In this document: piece by piece, positions 13,717 through 20,696 of the stretch
Position numbering within the stretch: position 1 is the first letter of the stretch
Layout of the letters: each line of letters opens with the position of its first letter
DNA from: Bifidobacterium breve
Lineage (GTDB): Bacteria > Actinomycetota > Actinomycetes > S36-B12
Assembly: GCA_945870085.1 (NCBI GenBank)
Contig: CAMBQX010000008.1
Span: forward strand, 1 to 21,373
Reading direction: 5' to 3'
Length of the DNA: 21,373 nt
The notes under the pieces: generated by a model
Told to the model about the DNA's origin: nothing
Databases searched by the model: none
The model's input: only the letters and a program-made list of their open reading frames with translations
Position numbers and translations under genes: made by a program

Positions 13717-14494
13717 GAAAATTGTGCCTGGGCAACTTTTTTTGGGCCGCATCGCAGTGGTGACCGGCGGAGGCACGGGAATTGGCCGGGCGATAACACT
13801 CAAACTAGCCGAGCTAGGTGCACAGGTTTTCATTCTCGGTCGCACCGCTGAAACCCTCGAGCAAACGGCCGGCATGGCTCCCGCGGGCCGGGTGCTCACG
13901 ATTGTCGCTGATGTACGCGAGCCCGAGCAAGTTGATGCAGCGCTTGATCGTATTTTGCAGGAGACACCCGGCATCGACATCCTCGTAAACAATGCGGGTG
14001 GCCAGTTCGTCGCGGCCGCTGAAGATATCAATGTCAAGGGTTTCCGTGCGGTCACTCGTTTGAATCTTGACGCCACTTGGTATCTCACCACCGCGGTAGC
14101 GACACGCAGCATGCTGCCGCGTGGCTACGGGAAAGTCATCTGCATCACAATCACCCCGCGTGGTGCACTACCTGGCATGGCCCATTCGGGAGCCGCTCGA
14201 GCCGCGGTTGAATCACTGATCCGTACTTGGGCCGTTGAGTGGGGTAGTCGAGGGGTGCGCACCGTCGGTGTGGCCCCGGGCATAGTGCATACCGAGGCTT
14301 TTGATCGTTACGGGGTGGACGCTGCCAAGGTGGCCGCGGTGGTGCCGCTGCGCCGGTTGCAGCGCCCTGATGAAATCGCCGACCTAGTCGCATTCATCGC
14401 CTCGCCGTCGGGTGACTACATCACCGGTACCACGATTGTGATGGACGGTGGCCTTGACATGGTTGGCCCAAACCACATGCCGACAAGTACTTAA
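13709..14494 (+). CDS. SDR family oxidoreductase lacking the canonical YxxxK
   Basis: A 261-residue short-chain dehydrogenase/reductase with a Rossmann fold. TGGGTGIG (19-26) binds the nucleotide cofactor, DV (69-70) and NNAGG (94-98) are conserved, and VGVAPGIVHTE (186-196) is the PG motif. Where the catalytic YxxxK should be, the sequence reads HSGAARAAV (159-167), so Tyr and Lys are replaced by Ser160 and Arg164. A similar HxGxxKAxV pattern is known from 2,4-dienoyl-CoA reductase-like SDRs, so an acyl-CoA substrate is possible. I chose GTG 13709 over the ATG at 13682: it gives a normal N-terminus MAEKIVPG and has a GGGGG tract upstream. It overlaps the ideR stop by 8 bp, indicating coupling. 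Confidence 0.85.
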   Translation: MAEKIVPGQLFLGRIAVVTGGGTGIGRAITLKLAELGAQVFILGRTAETLEQTAGMAPAGRVLTIVADVREPEQVDAALDRILQETPGIDILVNNAGGQFVAAAEDINVKGFRAVTRLNLDATWYLTTAVATRSMLPRGYGKVICITITPRGALPGMAHSGAARAAVESLIRTWAVEWGSRGVRTVGVAPGIVHTEAFDRYGVDAAKVAAVVPLRRLQRPDEIADLVAFIASPSGDYITGTTIVMDGGLDMVGPNHMPTST

Positions 14495-14521
14495 TGTCAA
14501 CGGTGACTAAGAGTCCGCCCC

Positions 14522-15712
14522 ATGCTTGAAGTCGTTTTGGACAAAGATCCCCTTACAATAATTGAGAGAGACTTTCGAGGACTTTACTCAGGTCAGGTCG
14601 GGGTAAGTTCCATTCTTGGTGGGCAAACTGCTGCAGATCGTGCATTAAGCACTTTGGACATTAGTGGATACGCGAGTTCGCGTTCACAGGTCTACCCGAA
14701 AAATAAACGAGGCGCTTCGGTGCTGTCGCCCTACATCAGGCACAACCTTCTTACCCTTGGCGAGGTCCATGAAGCCGTGCATGATGCGCCATTTAAAGAC
14801 CGCGAGAAGTTTCGCGATGAGCTCTATTGGCAGGAGTATGCGCGGCATCTCTATGCGCGCATTGGGGTCAGACTTTTTGAGAATTTGCGTTTTTCCGCGA
14901 ATTCAGTGTCAAAAGGTAATGGCTGGCCCCGGGAAATGCTTTGTATTGACGAAGTCGTCTCCGAACTGGAAACTGAGGGCTGGCTGGTTAATCAAAGCCG
15001 TATGTGGCTGGCTTCGCATTGGACTGTCCGAAATGAGATGGGCTGGTTGCACGGCCAGGAGCGAATGCACCGAGAGCTAATCGACGGGTCCCGAGCGGCA
15101 AATCTCTTGGGATGGCAATGGACAGTTGGTGCGGGCACCGGGAAGCAGTATGGCTTCGCCAAATGGCAGGTTGAAAAAAGGGCGCCGGGGCTATGTGAAC
15201 GGTGCACGCTTAGGAGTAAATGTCCGATCCAAGAGTTCCCGGATGAATTCCCTATGCACCAATTGGAAAGCGATCCAATTTTGGATCACGATCCTGACCT
15301 CTCCCGAACAACAGGCCCGGTAAACCCAATTAGAACAGCTAAAGCAGAGTTCGTACTCTTAACAATTGACTCACTTGGTGATAGCGATCCTGCAATGGCA
15401 GCTAACCCGGACTTACCAGTGATATTTATTTTTAATCAGCAAGCTCTTGCGAAAATGCAACTGAGTTCGCGGCGAATTGCTTTCTACCTGCAAACCTTGG
15501 GTGATTTAGGCTCCCGTCGGCAGTTGAATGTTTTTATTGGCGACCCGTATCAATTCTCCCGTGACCATGCGGTCGCAGTGACCCATGCACCCGTGCCCTC
15601 ATTCAATAAATTTAGGGATCTGGCGGAGATCCACCCCTACCCATGGCTGCGGCGGCCGCACTCGGGCTCAATACGCAGCTTCTCTTCGTGGCGAAGGCAA
15701 TTGGGCAGGTAA
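14522..15712 (+). CDS. Photolyase/cryptochrome homologue with FAD domain first, Rossmann-like domain last and four cysteines
   Basis: A 396-residue protein. Residues 66-222 match the photolyase FAD-binding domain: LSPYIRHNLLTLGEV (68-82), KFRDELYWQEYARHLY (96-111), EGWLVNQSRMW (152-162), LIDGSRAANLLGWQWTVGAG (186-205). D188, N194 and W198 align with the E. coli active-site Asp372, Asn378 and Trp382. There is no N-terminal antenna domain. Instead residues about 272-365 resemble it (PVIFIFNQQALAKMQL, RRIAFYLQTLGDLGSRRQL, NVFIGDP), so the two domains appear in reversed order. C141, C225, C228 and C234 follow the spacing of the four 4Fe-4S ligands in FeS-BCP/CryPro photolyases. DNA repair or light sensing are both possible. 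Only 27 bp separate it from the SDR gene; the next gene follows after 20 bp. Confidence 0.85.
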   Translation: MLEVVLDKDPLTIIERDFRGLYSGQVGVSSILGGQTAADRALSTLDISGYASSRSQVYPKNKRGASVLSPYIRHNLLTLGEVHEAVHDAPFKDREKFRDELYWQEYARHLYARIGVRLFENLRFSANSVSKGNGWPREMLCIDEVVSELETEGWLVNQSRMWLASHWTVRNEMGWLHGQERMHRELIDGSRAANLLGWQWTVGAGTGKQYGFAKWQVEKRAPGLCERCTLRSKCPIQEFPDEFPMHQLESDPILDHDPDLSRTTGPVNPIRTAKAEFVLLTIDSLGDSDPAMAANPDLPVIFIFNQQALAKMQLSSRRIAFYLQTLGDLGSRRQLNVFIGDPYQFSRDHAVAVTHAPVPSFNKFRDLAEIHPYPWLRRPHSGSIRSFSSWRRQLGR

Positions 15713-15732
15713 GGGAATAGAAAGGGATTCGG

Positions 15733-16140
15733 ATGAGCCTCACACCAGAAAAGCCTGCGAAAATCACCACTCTTTTTGGAGTTTATGATGCCGATGCCAC
15801 GATTTGGGGTGAGATGACTTATTGGATTGGGGCTCGACTTGGCGTAAGGCATTGCAGCTTGTGCGACATCACGCATTCGCTATTTCGTGAGAAAGCAAAT
15901 TGGCAGGAGTGTCAAGCGGAACTAGCTGTCAAGTGTGGAGTGGAGTTCCGAGCCTTTCATCGTGACGATCAGCCAGATGCAGTGCGCAACGTAATTAAGG
16001 GGGCTTATCCGGCTGTCGTAGCTCAGGATGAAGCTGGTGAATTCAGCTTGTTCATGACGTCCTCAGAGATTTCGTCTTGCGGTGAGTCACCAAGCTCCTT
16101 TTTGGGTGCAATAACCGGCCGCTTGGCCGAGACGCAGTAG
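15733..16140 (+). CDS. Conserved small CxxC protein of unknown function
   Basis: A 135-residue, probably cytoplasmic protein without signal peptide or membrane helix. It begins with TTLFGVYDADATIWGEMTYW (12-31), followed by a redox- or metal-type motif HCSLCDITH (40-48). Further cysteines are C60, C68 and C116, and FRAFHRDDQPDAVR (72-85) adds His and Asp residues. The layout resembles a thioredoxin-like or metal-binding domain. I recall similar actinobacterial hypothetical proteins but no function. The start is supported by AAAGGGA (15721-15727) about 5 nt before the ATG. It follows the photolyase-like gene by 20 bp and is probably co-transcribed, so it may serve that protein, for example in cofactor loading or electron transfer (inference). 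Confidence 0.75.
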   Translation: MSLTPEKPAKITTLFGVYDADATIWGEMTYWIGARLGVRHCSLCDITHSLFREKANWQECQAELAVKCGVEFRAFHRDDQPDAVRNVIKGAYPAVVAQDEAGEFSLFMTSSEISSCGESPSSFLGAITGRLAETQ

Positions 16141-16168
16141 GTTTCGTCCGCTCAAAAGGAAACCTAAG

Positions 16169-16297
16169 ATGCCGCCACATATTGGATACATGACACCGCA
16201 CGAATTCAAGCAAAACTGGCACCCCAACAAACCGGAACTAACAACCGTTATGGCTCACAAACCTGGGCAGGTCAGCTTTAGACAGCAGAAAGCGTGA
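16169..16297 (+). CDS. 42-codon ORF, possible small protein or transposase C-terminal remnant
   Basis: AAAAGGA (16154-16160) lies 8 nt before the ATG, a good Shine-Dalgarno sequence in a region where few genes have one. The TGA overlaps a GTG at 16294 (GTGA) that could start the next gene, which again looks like coupling. The peptide is polar and basic, with no membrane helix. Its segment PPHIGYMTPHEF (residues 2-13) is reminiscent of the C-terminal end of IS3/IS481-type transposases (RPHxxLGYxTPxEF). The frame stays open upstream of the ATG, through the end of the preceding gene. A decayed insertion-sequence end is therefore a serious alternative. I cannot decide between the two. Confidence 0.35.
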   Translation: MPPHIGYMTPHEFKQNWHPNKPELTTVMAHKPGQVSFRQQKA

Positions 16298-16325
16298 AAT
16301 GGGTGATTTGCGAATCGTATTTATG

Positions 16326-16331
16326 TAGCCT
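16326..16331 (+). promoter_or_regulatory. -10 element TAGCCT of the secreted-protein gene
   Basis: TAGCCT, identical to the cspB element, ends 7 nt before the GTG at 16339. This supports starting the secreted protein there and not at the GTG at 16294. Confidence 0.4.
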
Positions 16332-16338
16332 TGTCGGT

Positions 16339-17208
16339 GTGGGAGTCCGAAAAAAGTTTCTTGCCACGCTACTAGTTAGCGTATTGCTGTTAATTTTTCC
16401 GACGGTCGCGTTTTCAGCGGAAAAGGTGGTGCCCGGTACCACATGCAAGGTTTACCAGCAGAAGATCTCATATAAAGCAAAAGTATTCACGTGTATTAAG
16501 TCTGGGAAAAAACTTGTCTGGAGTAAAGGAGTTGGCACCACGAGCACTTCATCTACTACACCGGCATCCTCATCTCCAAGTGCTGTTACCACTCCGCAGT
16601 CATCATGTCCAACTCCACTTCTTCAAACGCCGGTTGACCTATCAAGGGTCACCTCGATTCTTTATCCGGGGCAGGAGCGAGGCGGAAATTACAAAGCTCA
16701 TGGCGGTTTTGGTTTTGATAGTGCGACCGATAATTTGGTAGAGGTGAAGATTCCACTAAGTGGCAAAATCACACGAGTTGTTCGTTATAGAGAGATGGGA
16801 GAGGTTCAGTATCTCTTTGAGTTTGAAGGAAATTGTGGAGTTTCGTTCCGATTCGATCATTTAAGAAAATTGACCGCGAAATTTAACGCGGTAGTTAGCG
16901 CCTTTCCGATAAAGGAAGACTCTCGTACTGACTTAGTCAGTCCGCCCGTCTCTGTAATGGTCGGTGAAGTGATCGCCACGGAGGTTGGATTCCTCAATAA
17001 TGTCTTTGTAGATTTCGGCGTTTACGACATGCGCCAGAAAAATAAAGCATCGAAAGACCCTGCTTGGGCGAGCGCTCATTCTCAGTTTCCGGCAGATTCT
17101 TACGGAATATGTTGGCTTGATTCATTGCCTCAAGCTGACAGCGTGGCGGTGAATTTACTACCCTCTCGTGATGGCAATAATGGAAAGAAGAGCGACTACT
17201 GCAAATAG
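16339..17208 (+). CDS. Secreted protein with Ser/Thr-rich linker and a degenerate M23-like C-terminal domain
   Basis: A 289-residue exported protein. With the GTG at 16339 it starts MGVRKKF, followed by a hydrophobic core and a probable signal peptidase I site AFSA|EK after residue 27. Residues about 30-66 form a small module with two cysteines ending CIKSGKKLVW, a motif I associate with secreted proteins of freshwater actinobacteria. A Ser/Thr/Pro linker follows (about 69-95). The C-terminal half has HGGFGFD, a glycine-centred strand pattern, FRFDHLRKL and VMVGEVIATE, reminiscent of LytM/M23 peptidases but without the normal HxxxD and HxH spacing, so catalysis is doubtful. The gene is AT-rich compared with its neighbours (42-45% G+C in lines I counted). 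An earlier GTG at 16294 would spoil the signal peptide. Confidence 0.7.
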   Translation: MGVRKKFLATLLVSVLLLIFPTVAFSAEKVVPGTTCKVYQQKISYKAKVFTCIKSGKKLVWSKGVGTTSTSSTTPASSSPSAVTTPQSSCPTPLLQTPVDLSRVTSILYPGQERGGNYKAHGGFGFDSATDNLVEVKIPLSGKITRVVRYREMGEVQYLFEFEGNCGVSFRFDHLRKLTAKFNAVVSAFPIKEDSRTDLVSPPVSVMVGEVIATEVGFLNNVFVDFGVYDMRQKNKASKDPAWASAHSQFPADSYGICWLDSLPQADSVAVNLLPSRDGNNGKKSDYCK

Positions 17209-17285
17209 GTTTTCTTATCCAGATTCACACATAAGTGGGTTGTGAGGGACTCGACGCGCCGACCCGGTTATTAAGAGTTAGAGGG

Positions 17286-18518
17286 TTAAAAATTGGGGCG
17301 TAGCGGCATTCCGGAAACCCCACCGGCGCCGAGCTTGACGCCCAGGGTTTGGTGCAACTGGATGGTGTTGAGTTCGAAGCCCAATCGTGATGCGGCCATG
17401 TAGAGGCGCCAAACCCTTGCGGTGCCAAGACCGGCTTCGACCACAGCTTCATCCCAGTGGTCTTCAAGATTTTGGCACCACTGCTTGAGGGTCAATGCGT
17501 AATGCTCTCGCAGGTTCTCTTCGTGTCGGATTTCGAATCCGGCAGTGTTCATGACACTCATGATGTGTCCGGGTCCGGAGAGTTCACCGTCGGGGAAGAC
17601 GTACCGGTTGATGAAGGAGGTGTTGTAGTGGGTGGGCTCTTCATCATTGGGTCGGGTGATGGTGTGATTGAGCATGCGACCTTCGGGGCGCAATTTGTCG
17701 TAGGCAAACTTGAAGTAAGAAGGGTAGTTGGGGCGGCCGATGTGTTCGGTTAGCCCTATTGACGAGATCGCATCGAAATCTGACTCAGGTACATCTCGGT
17801 AGTCGCTGAAGCGAACCTGCGCTCTGCCAGCTAGTCCGGCCGCCTCGACTGCTTCTTGGCCCCACTCGGCTTGACGCTGCGAAAGGGTGACACCAATTGC
17901 GGTCACTCCGTAGTTCTTGACGGCGTGCAAAACCATGCCACCCCAGCCGCAACCAATATCAAGGAGTTTCATCCCCGGCTGAAGGCCAAGTTTGCGGCAA
18001 ACTAGATCGAATTTCGCATCTTGAGCTACTTCTAAGGTGGCGTCGGCTGTTGGGAATACCGCGCAGGTATACGCCATCGAAGGGCCCAGCACCCAGCGGT
18101 AGAAAGTGTTGCTGACGTCGTAGTGGTGATGAATAGCCTCGGCATCACGTGACTTCGAGTGGCGCCCGCCGGATAGGCGTCGCTCCTGCGGCGGAGGCGT
18201 GGGGCGCTTGAAAGCAAATGGCAAGAACGCACGGCCCAATTGCATCTTTTGCCCGGTGGTGATGCGTGACGTGTCAAGTGGGTAGAGCCGTTTTAAAGCC
18301 TCATAAGCATAGCCTTTGATTTCGAGGGCGCCGCTGACGTAAGCCCGCGCGAGCCCAAGTTGGCTGGGGGAGCCCGCTAGGTACTCGACGGCTTTAGGGT
18401 CGAGAATCTCTAGGGCCACCGGGGCGTCTTCGGGGCCCGCGGTTGATCCGTCGTAGGCGCTAAAGCCCACACCGCGTTCAGCGGGCACCACGAGAGTGAA
18501 TGCATCAGCTAGTTTCAT
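17286..18518 (-). CDS. tmsB: SAM-dependent fatty acid methyltransferase TmsB (BfaB-like)
   Basis: A 410-residue enzyme of the cyclopropane-fatty-acid synthase superfamily. Family motifs are HHYDVSNTFYRWVLG (131-145), YTCAVF (150-155), the SAM-binding LLDIGCGWGGM (185-195), GVTLSQRQ (209-216) and IGLTEHIG (254-261). Together with the FAD oxidoreductase encoded directly before it, this is the TmsA/TmsB (BfaA/BfaB) pair that makes 10-methyl branched fatty acids such as tuberculostearic acid. TmsB transfers a methyl group to the double bond of an oleoyl phospholipid, giving a 10-methylene chain. It acts at the inner face of the membrane. Its ATG overlaps the tmsA stop (ATGA, 18515-18518). Plain cyclopropane synthesis is less likely given the partner. 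Confidence 0.88.
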   Translation of the reverse strand: MKLADAFTLVVPAERGVGFSAYDGSTAGPEDAPVALEILDPKAVEYLAGSPSQLGLARAYVSGALEIKGYAYEALKRLYPLDTSRITTGQKMQLGRAFLPFAFKRPTPPPQERRLSGGRHSKSRDAEAIHHHYDVSNTFYRWVLGPSMAYTCAVFPTADATLEVAQDAKFDLVCRKLGLQPGMKLLDIGCGWGGMVLHAVKNYGVTAIGVTLSQRQAEWGQEAVEAAGLAGRAQVRFSDYRDVPESDFDAISSIGLTEHIGRPNYPSYFKFAYDKLRPEGRMLNHTITRPNDEEPTHYNTSFINRYVFPDGELSGPGHIMSVMNTAGFEIRHEENLREHYALTLKQWCQNLEDHWDEAVVEAGLGTARVWRLYMAASRLGFELNTIQLHQTLGVKLGAGGVSGMPLRPNF

Positions 18519-19924
18519 CTGCGCTCAACCACCTTTTCGTACAGTCCCAGTAATCTGCTCTCCGGATCAAATCTTGCCTTAAGCCCTGCGTACGCGTTGC
18601 CCCCGTAGATAGACCAGAAAGTATCGCGGTCGTAGAACGCAGTCGAATATAGCGACTTTCGGCCGTCTAAGGCGGTCACTTTCGCCTCAATTAGCCGATT
18701 TGTCCGGCCCTCACCGGGTTCGACGCCTCCCGGCAGGGCCACCGTGGACCAAAATCCGACGTTTATGTAGGTGATTTTTGGGTCGAACTCATATAGGGGC
18801 CAGAGTGCATCTGGGTCCCGTTGCTTAAGTGGGCAGACCCAGACCGGCTCGATGCCTACTTCGGCGTGGAAAAACTCCAAGAACTCCTCGAGCCGATCGA
18901 TCGGTACTTCAATATCTTGGACGACCGGCTCCCGCTTCGGTTTGCCGCGCAGGCGGGCCAGCTTGCCGGAAATGTCATGGCGGCGATCGAAGGCAATAAG
19001 TTTCCAGTAGACATCGCTGCGCAATCTATGTTTCGGCCAGAAACGGCGCACAAACTTCTTCTGCGCGCCAAAAGCTCGTGAGCACCAGAACCAATCGGTA
19101 TCCCACCGCCACAAATAATCGTGGATAGTAAGTACATCTTCGGTTCTTTCTTGAATTGAGCGGTAATAGATATTCATTCCGGTGTAGTCACTGACCGTCA
19201 AATTCGCTGGAATGCTTTCGACCATCTCACCCAAAGTCAAGTACTGCTCGGACGGTGAAAACACGGTGCCGTCCAAGAAATCAACTCGATGTCCATCGAA
19301 CATGCGATCCGCGGTGATAGCTGCCATCGCCGTGGTCATGGCCGCAGCATTATCAAAATGCAGATGTCGTAGATGCACTAGTGGCTTGACCGGTTCAAGT
19401 TCTATTTTCAGTCGCAGTGCGTAGCCGAGTGAGCCGTAGGAATTTGGGAAGCCGTAGAACAGTTCGCGGTTTGGGTCATCGGCCGCCCCGCTTACGGTCA
19501 ATACCTCGCCGGTGCCCGTCAAGATGTCCATCTCGAGAACTGATTCGTGCGGGGTTCCGTGTCTAAAACTGGCACTTTCGATGCCGAGGCCGGTGACGGC
19601 GCCGCCCAGGGTGATGGTGCGCAGTTGTGGCACGCACATCGGCATCAGCCCAAATGGCAACGTCGCGTCGACCAAATGCTCGTAGGTGGTCATGCCGAGG
19701 ACTTGCGCCGTGCAATTCTCTATATCGACATTTAGTACCCCGTCGAAAGCGGCGACATTAAGCCCGGGTGCGGTAGCTGCGCCGCGTGGACGAAACAAAT
19801 TGGAGGTCTTTTTGGCCAGCCGGATGGGGGTGCCGGGCGGGATTTCGGCGTACTGGCTCACCAAGGCGCTGACCAGTTGCTGGTAACTGGTGCGCCAGTT
19901 GCTAGAAAGCTCGGTAGCAGTCAC
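18515..19924 (-). CDS. tmsA: FAD-linked reductase TmsA (BfaA-like), 10-methylene fatty acyl reduction
   Basis: A 469-residue oxidoreductase with an N-terminal FAD_binding_4 (PCMH-type) domain, about residues 35-180. It has RLAKKTSNLFRPRG (35-48), CVPQLRTITLGGAVTGLGIE (97-116), SFRHGTPHESVLEMDILTG (119-137) and NSYGSLGYALRL (161-172). This start and the DHCR24-like overall plan match TmsA/BfaA, which reduces the 10-methylene intermediate made by TmsB with NADPH to the 10-methyl chain. GTG 19924 is supported by a full promoter with TACCGT 6 nt before it. It is the first gene of the two-gene operon. No third gene (tmsC) is present. Confidence 0.87.
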   Translation of the reverse strand: MTATELSSNWRTSYQQLVSALVSQYAEIPPGTPIRLAKKTSNLFRPRGAATAPGLNVAAFDGVLNVDIENCTAQVLGMTTYEHLVDATLPFGLMPMCVPQLRTITLGGAVTGLGIESASFRHGTPHESVLEMDILTGTGEVLTVSGAADDPNRELFYGFPNSYGSLGYALRLKIELEPVKPLVHLRHLHFDNAAAMTTAMAAITADRMFDGHRVDFLDGTVFSPSEQYLTLGEMVESIPANLTVSDYTGMNIYYRSIQERTEDVLTIHDYLWRWDTDWFWCSRAFGAQKKFVRRFWPKHRLRSDVYWKLIAFDRRHDISGKLARLRGKPKREPVVQDIEVPIDRLEEFLEFFHAEVGIEPVWVCPLKQRDPDALWPLYEFDPKITYINVGFWSTVALPGGVEPGEGRTNRLIEAKVTALDGRKSLYSTAFYDRDTFWSIYGGNAYAGLKARFDPESRLLGLYEKVVERR

Positions 19925-19930
19925 GGGGTA

Positions 19931-19960
19931 ACGGTAGACCCGCTGGGCCGGGCTTGTCAG
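19931..19960 (-). promoter_or_regulatory. Promoter of tmsAB: -35 CTGACA, 18-bp spacer, -10 TACCGT
   Basis: On the minus strand CTGACA (19955-19960) differs from TTGACA at one base. After an 18-bp spacer comes TACCGT (19931-19936), which ends 6 nt before the GTG at 19924. It is the only promoter in the window where both boxes are good, and it predicts a leaderless transcript. Confidence 0.6.
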
Positions 19961-20003
19961 CCCTCGGGGTCCTTTGGGGTCGGTAATAGGTCATGATTGT
20001 GCG

Positions 20004-20696
20004 GTGAGCGCGCCCCAAACCCCAACCCCCGTTGCCCCTAGTTCCAATAAGCATGGCTGGCTGCCGTATGTGATCGGGGCCGTTACTTTCGTGGTGGTGC
20101 TCGCCAGTGTCGGGCTAGTAGCCGGTGACTGGTTTCTGCGAAATGCTGAGATGCGGGTGCTGGTTGCTGCCATTGAGAACTCCGAGTCGGCCATGGCGCA
20201 GACACAAGATTCGGTCAGTGCAGTTTTCGACACTTACGGCGGACTAGACAACCCGGTGCCGGCTGACCGCGAAAAGTTAGTGACCGAACTTGCCGATATT
20301 GCCGGTTACGCCCAGCTCAGCATCGCTGATGCTGGTGAGCAAGTGGCCGCGGTGCCCGTGATGCCTTGGCATACCTCGATCCTCACCGCGCAAGATGCCT
20401 ATGTAACGCACAACCTGGCCTGGCAGCAATACATGGGGGCCGCGGCGAAAGACCCAATTGAATTTACGTCTCCACAGGCCGACGTAAATGACACTTTCAT
20501 GGCTGTTGAGCCGGCACTAACCGAGGCCATACCGCAGCCGGCCCTGTTCGACCTAGTGAGCCGAGTCGCACAAATCTTCGTCGACGGTTACCCAGACCCG
20601 GAAGCGACAACCGATGGGCCAACCCAGGATGCGAGTTTTCACTCAGGTGCCTTTGCGATTTTGCTAGGCCACCAGATCTTCTTGCCAATGTCATAG
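20004..20696 (+). CDS. Membrane-anchored protein of unknown function next to the MMPL gene
   Basis: A 230-residue protein with a proline-rich cytoplasmic N-terminus (SAPQTPTPVAPSSNKHG), one membrane helix (about 19-41, LPYVIGAVTFVVVLASVGLV) and a helical extracytoplasmic part of about 185 residues containing ESAMAQTQDSVSAVFDTYGG and a central segment AQDAYVTHNLAWQQYMGAAA. I recognise no family. I chose GTG 20004 over the ATG at 19974: it gives a better N-terminus, and CATGAT (19992-19997) ends 6 nt before it. The 3' end overlaps the convergent MMPL gene by 58 bp, so the last 19 codons are antisense to MMPL C-terminal codons. A role with the MMPL transporter is possible but unsupported. Confidence 0.65.
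   Translation: MSAPQTPTPVAPSSNKHGWLPYVIGAVTFVVVLASVGLVAGDWFLRNAEMRVLVAAIENSESAMAQTQDSVSAVFDTYGGLDNPVPADREKLVTELADIAGYAQLSIADAGEQVAAVPVMPWHTSILTAQDAYVTHNLAWQQYMGAAAKDPIEFTSPQADVNDTFMAVEPALTEAIPQPALFDLVSRVAQIFVDGYPDPEATTDGPTQDASFHSGAFAILLGHQIFLPMS

Noticed and set aside
16294..16338. Upstream GTG start of the secreted protein
   Set aside because: The extra residues (MKWVICESYLCS...) precede a complete signal peptide that begins at the GTG at 16339, which also has a -10 element at the usual distance.
17209..17285. Bidirectional terminator between the secreted protein and tmsB
   Set aside because: The 77-bp gap has short GC stretches but no clean stem with a T-run on either strand.
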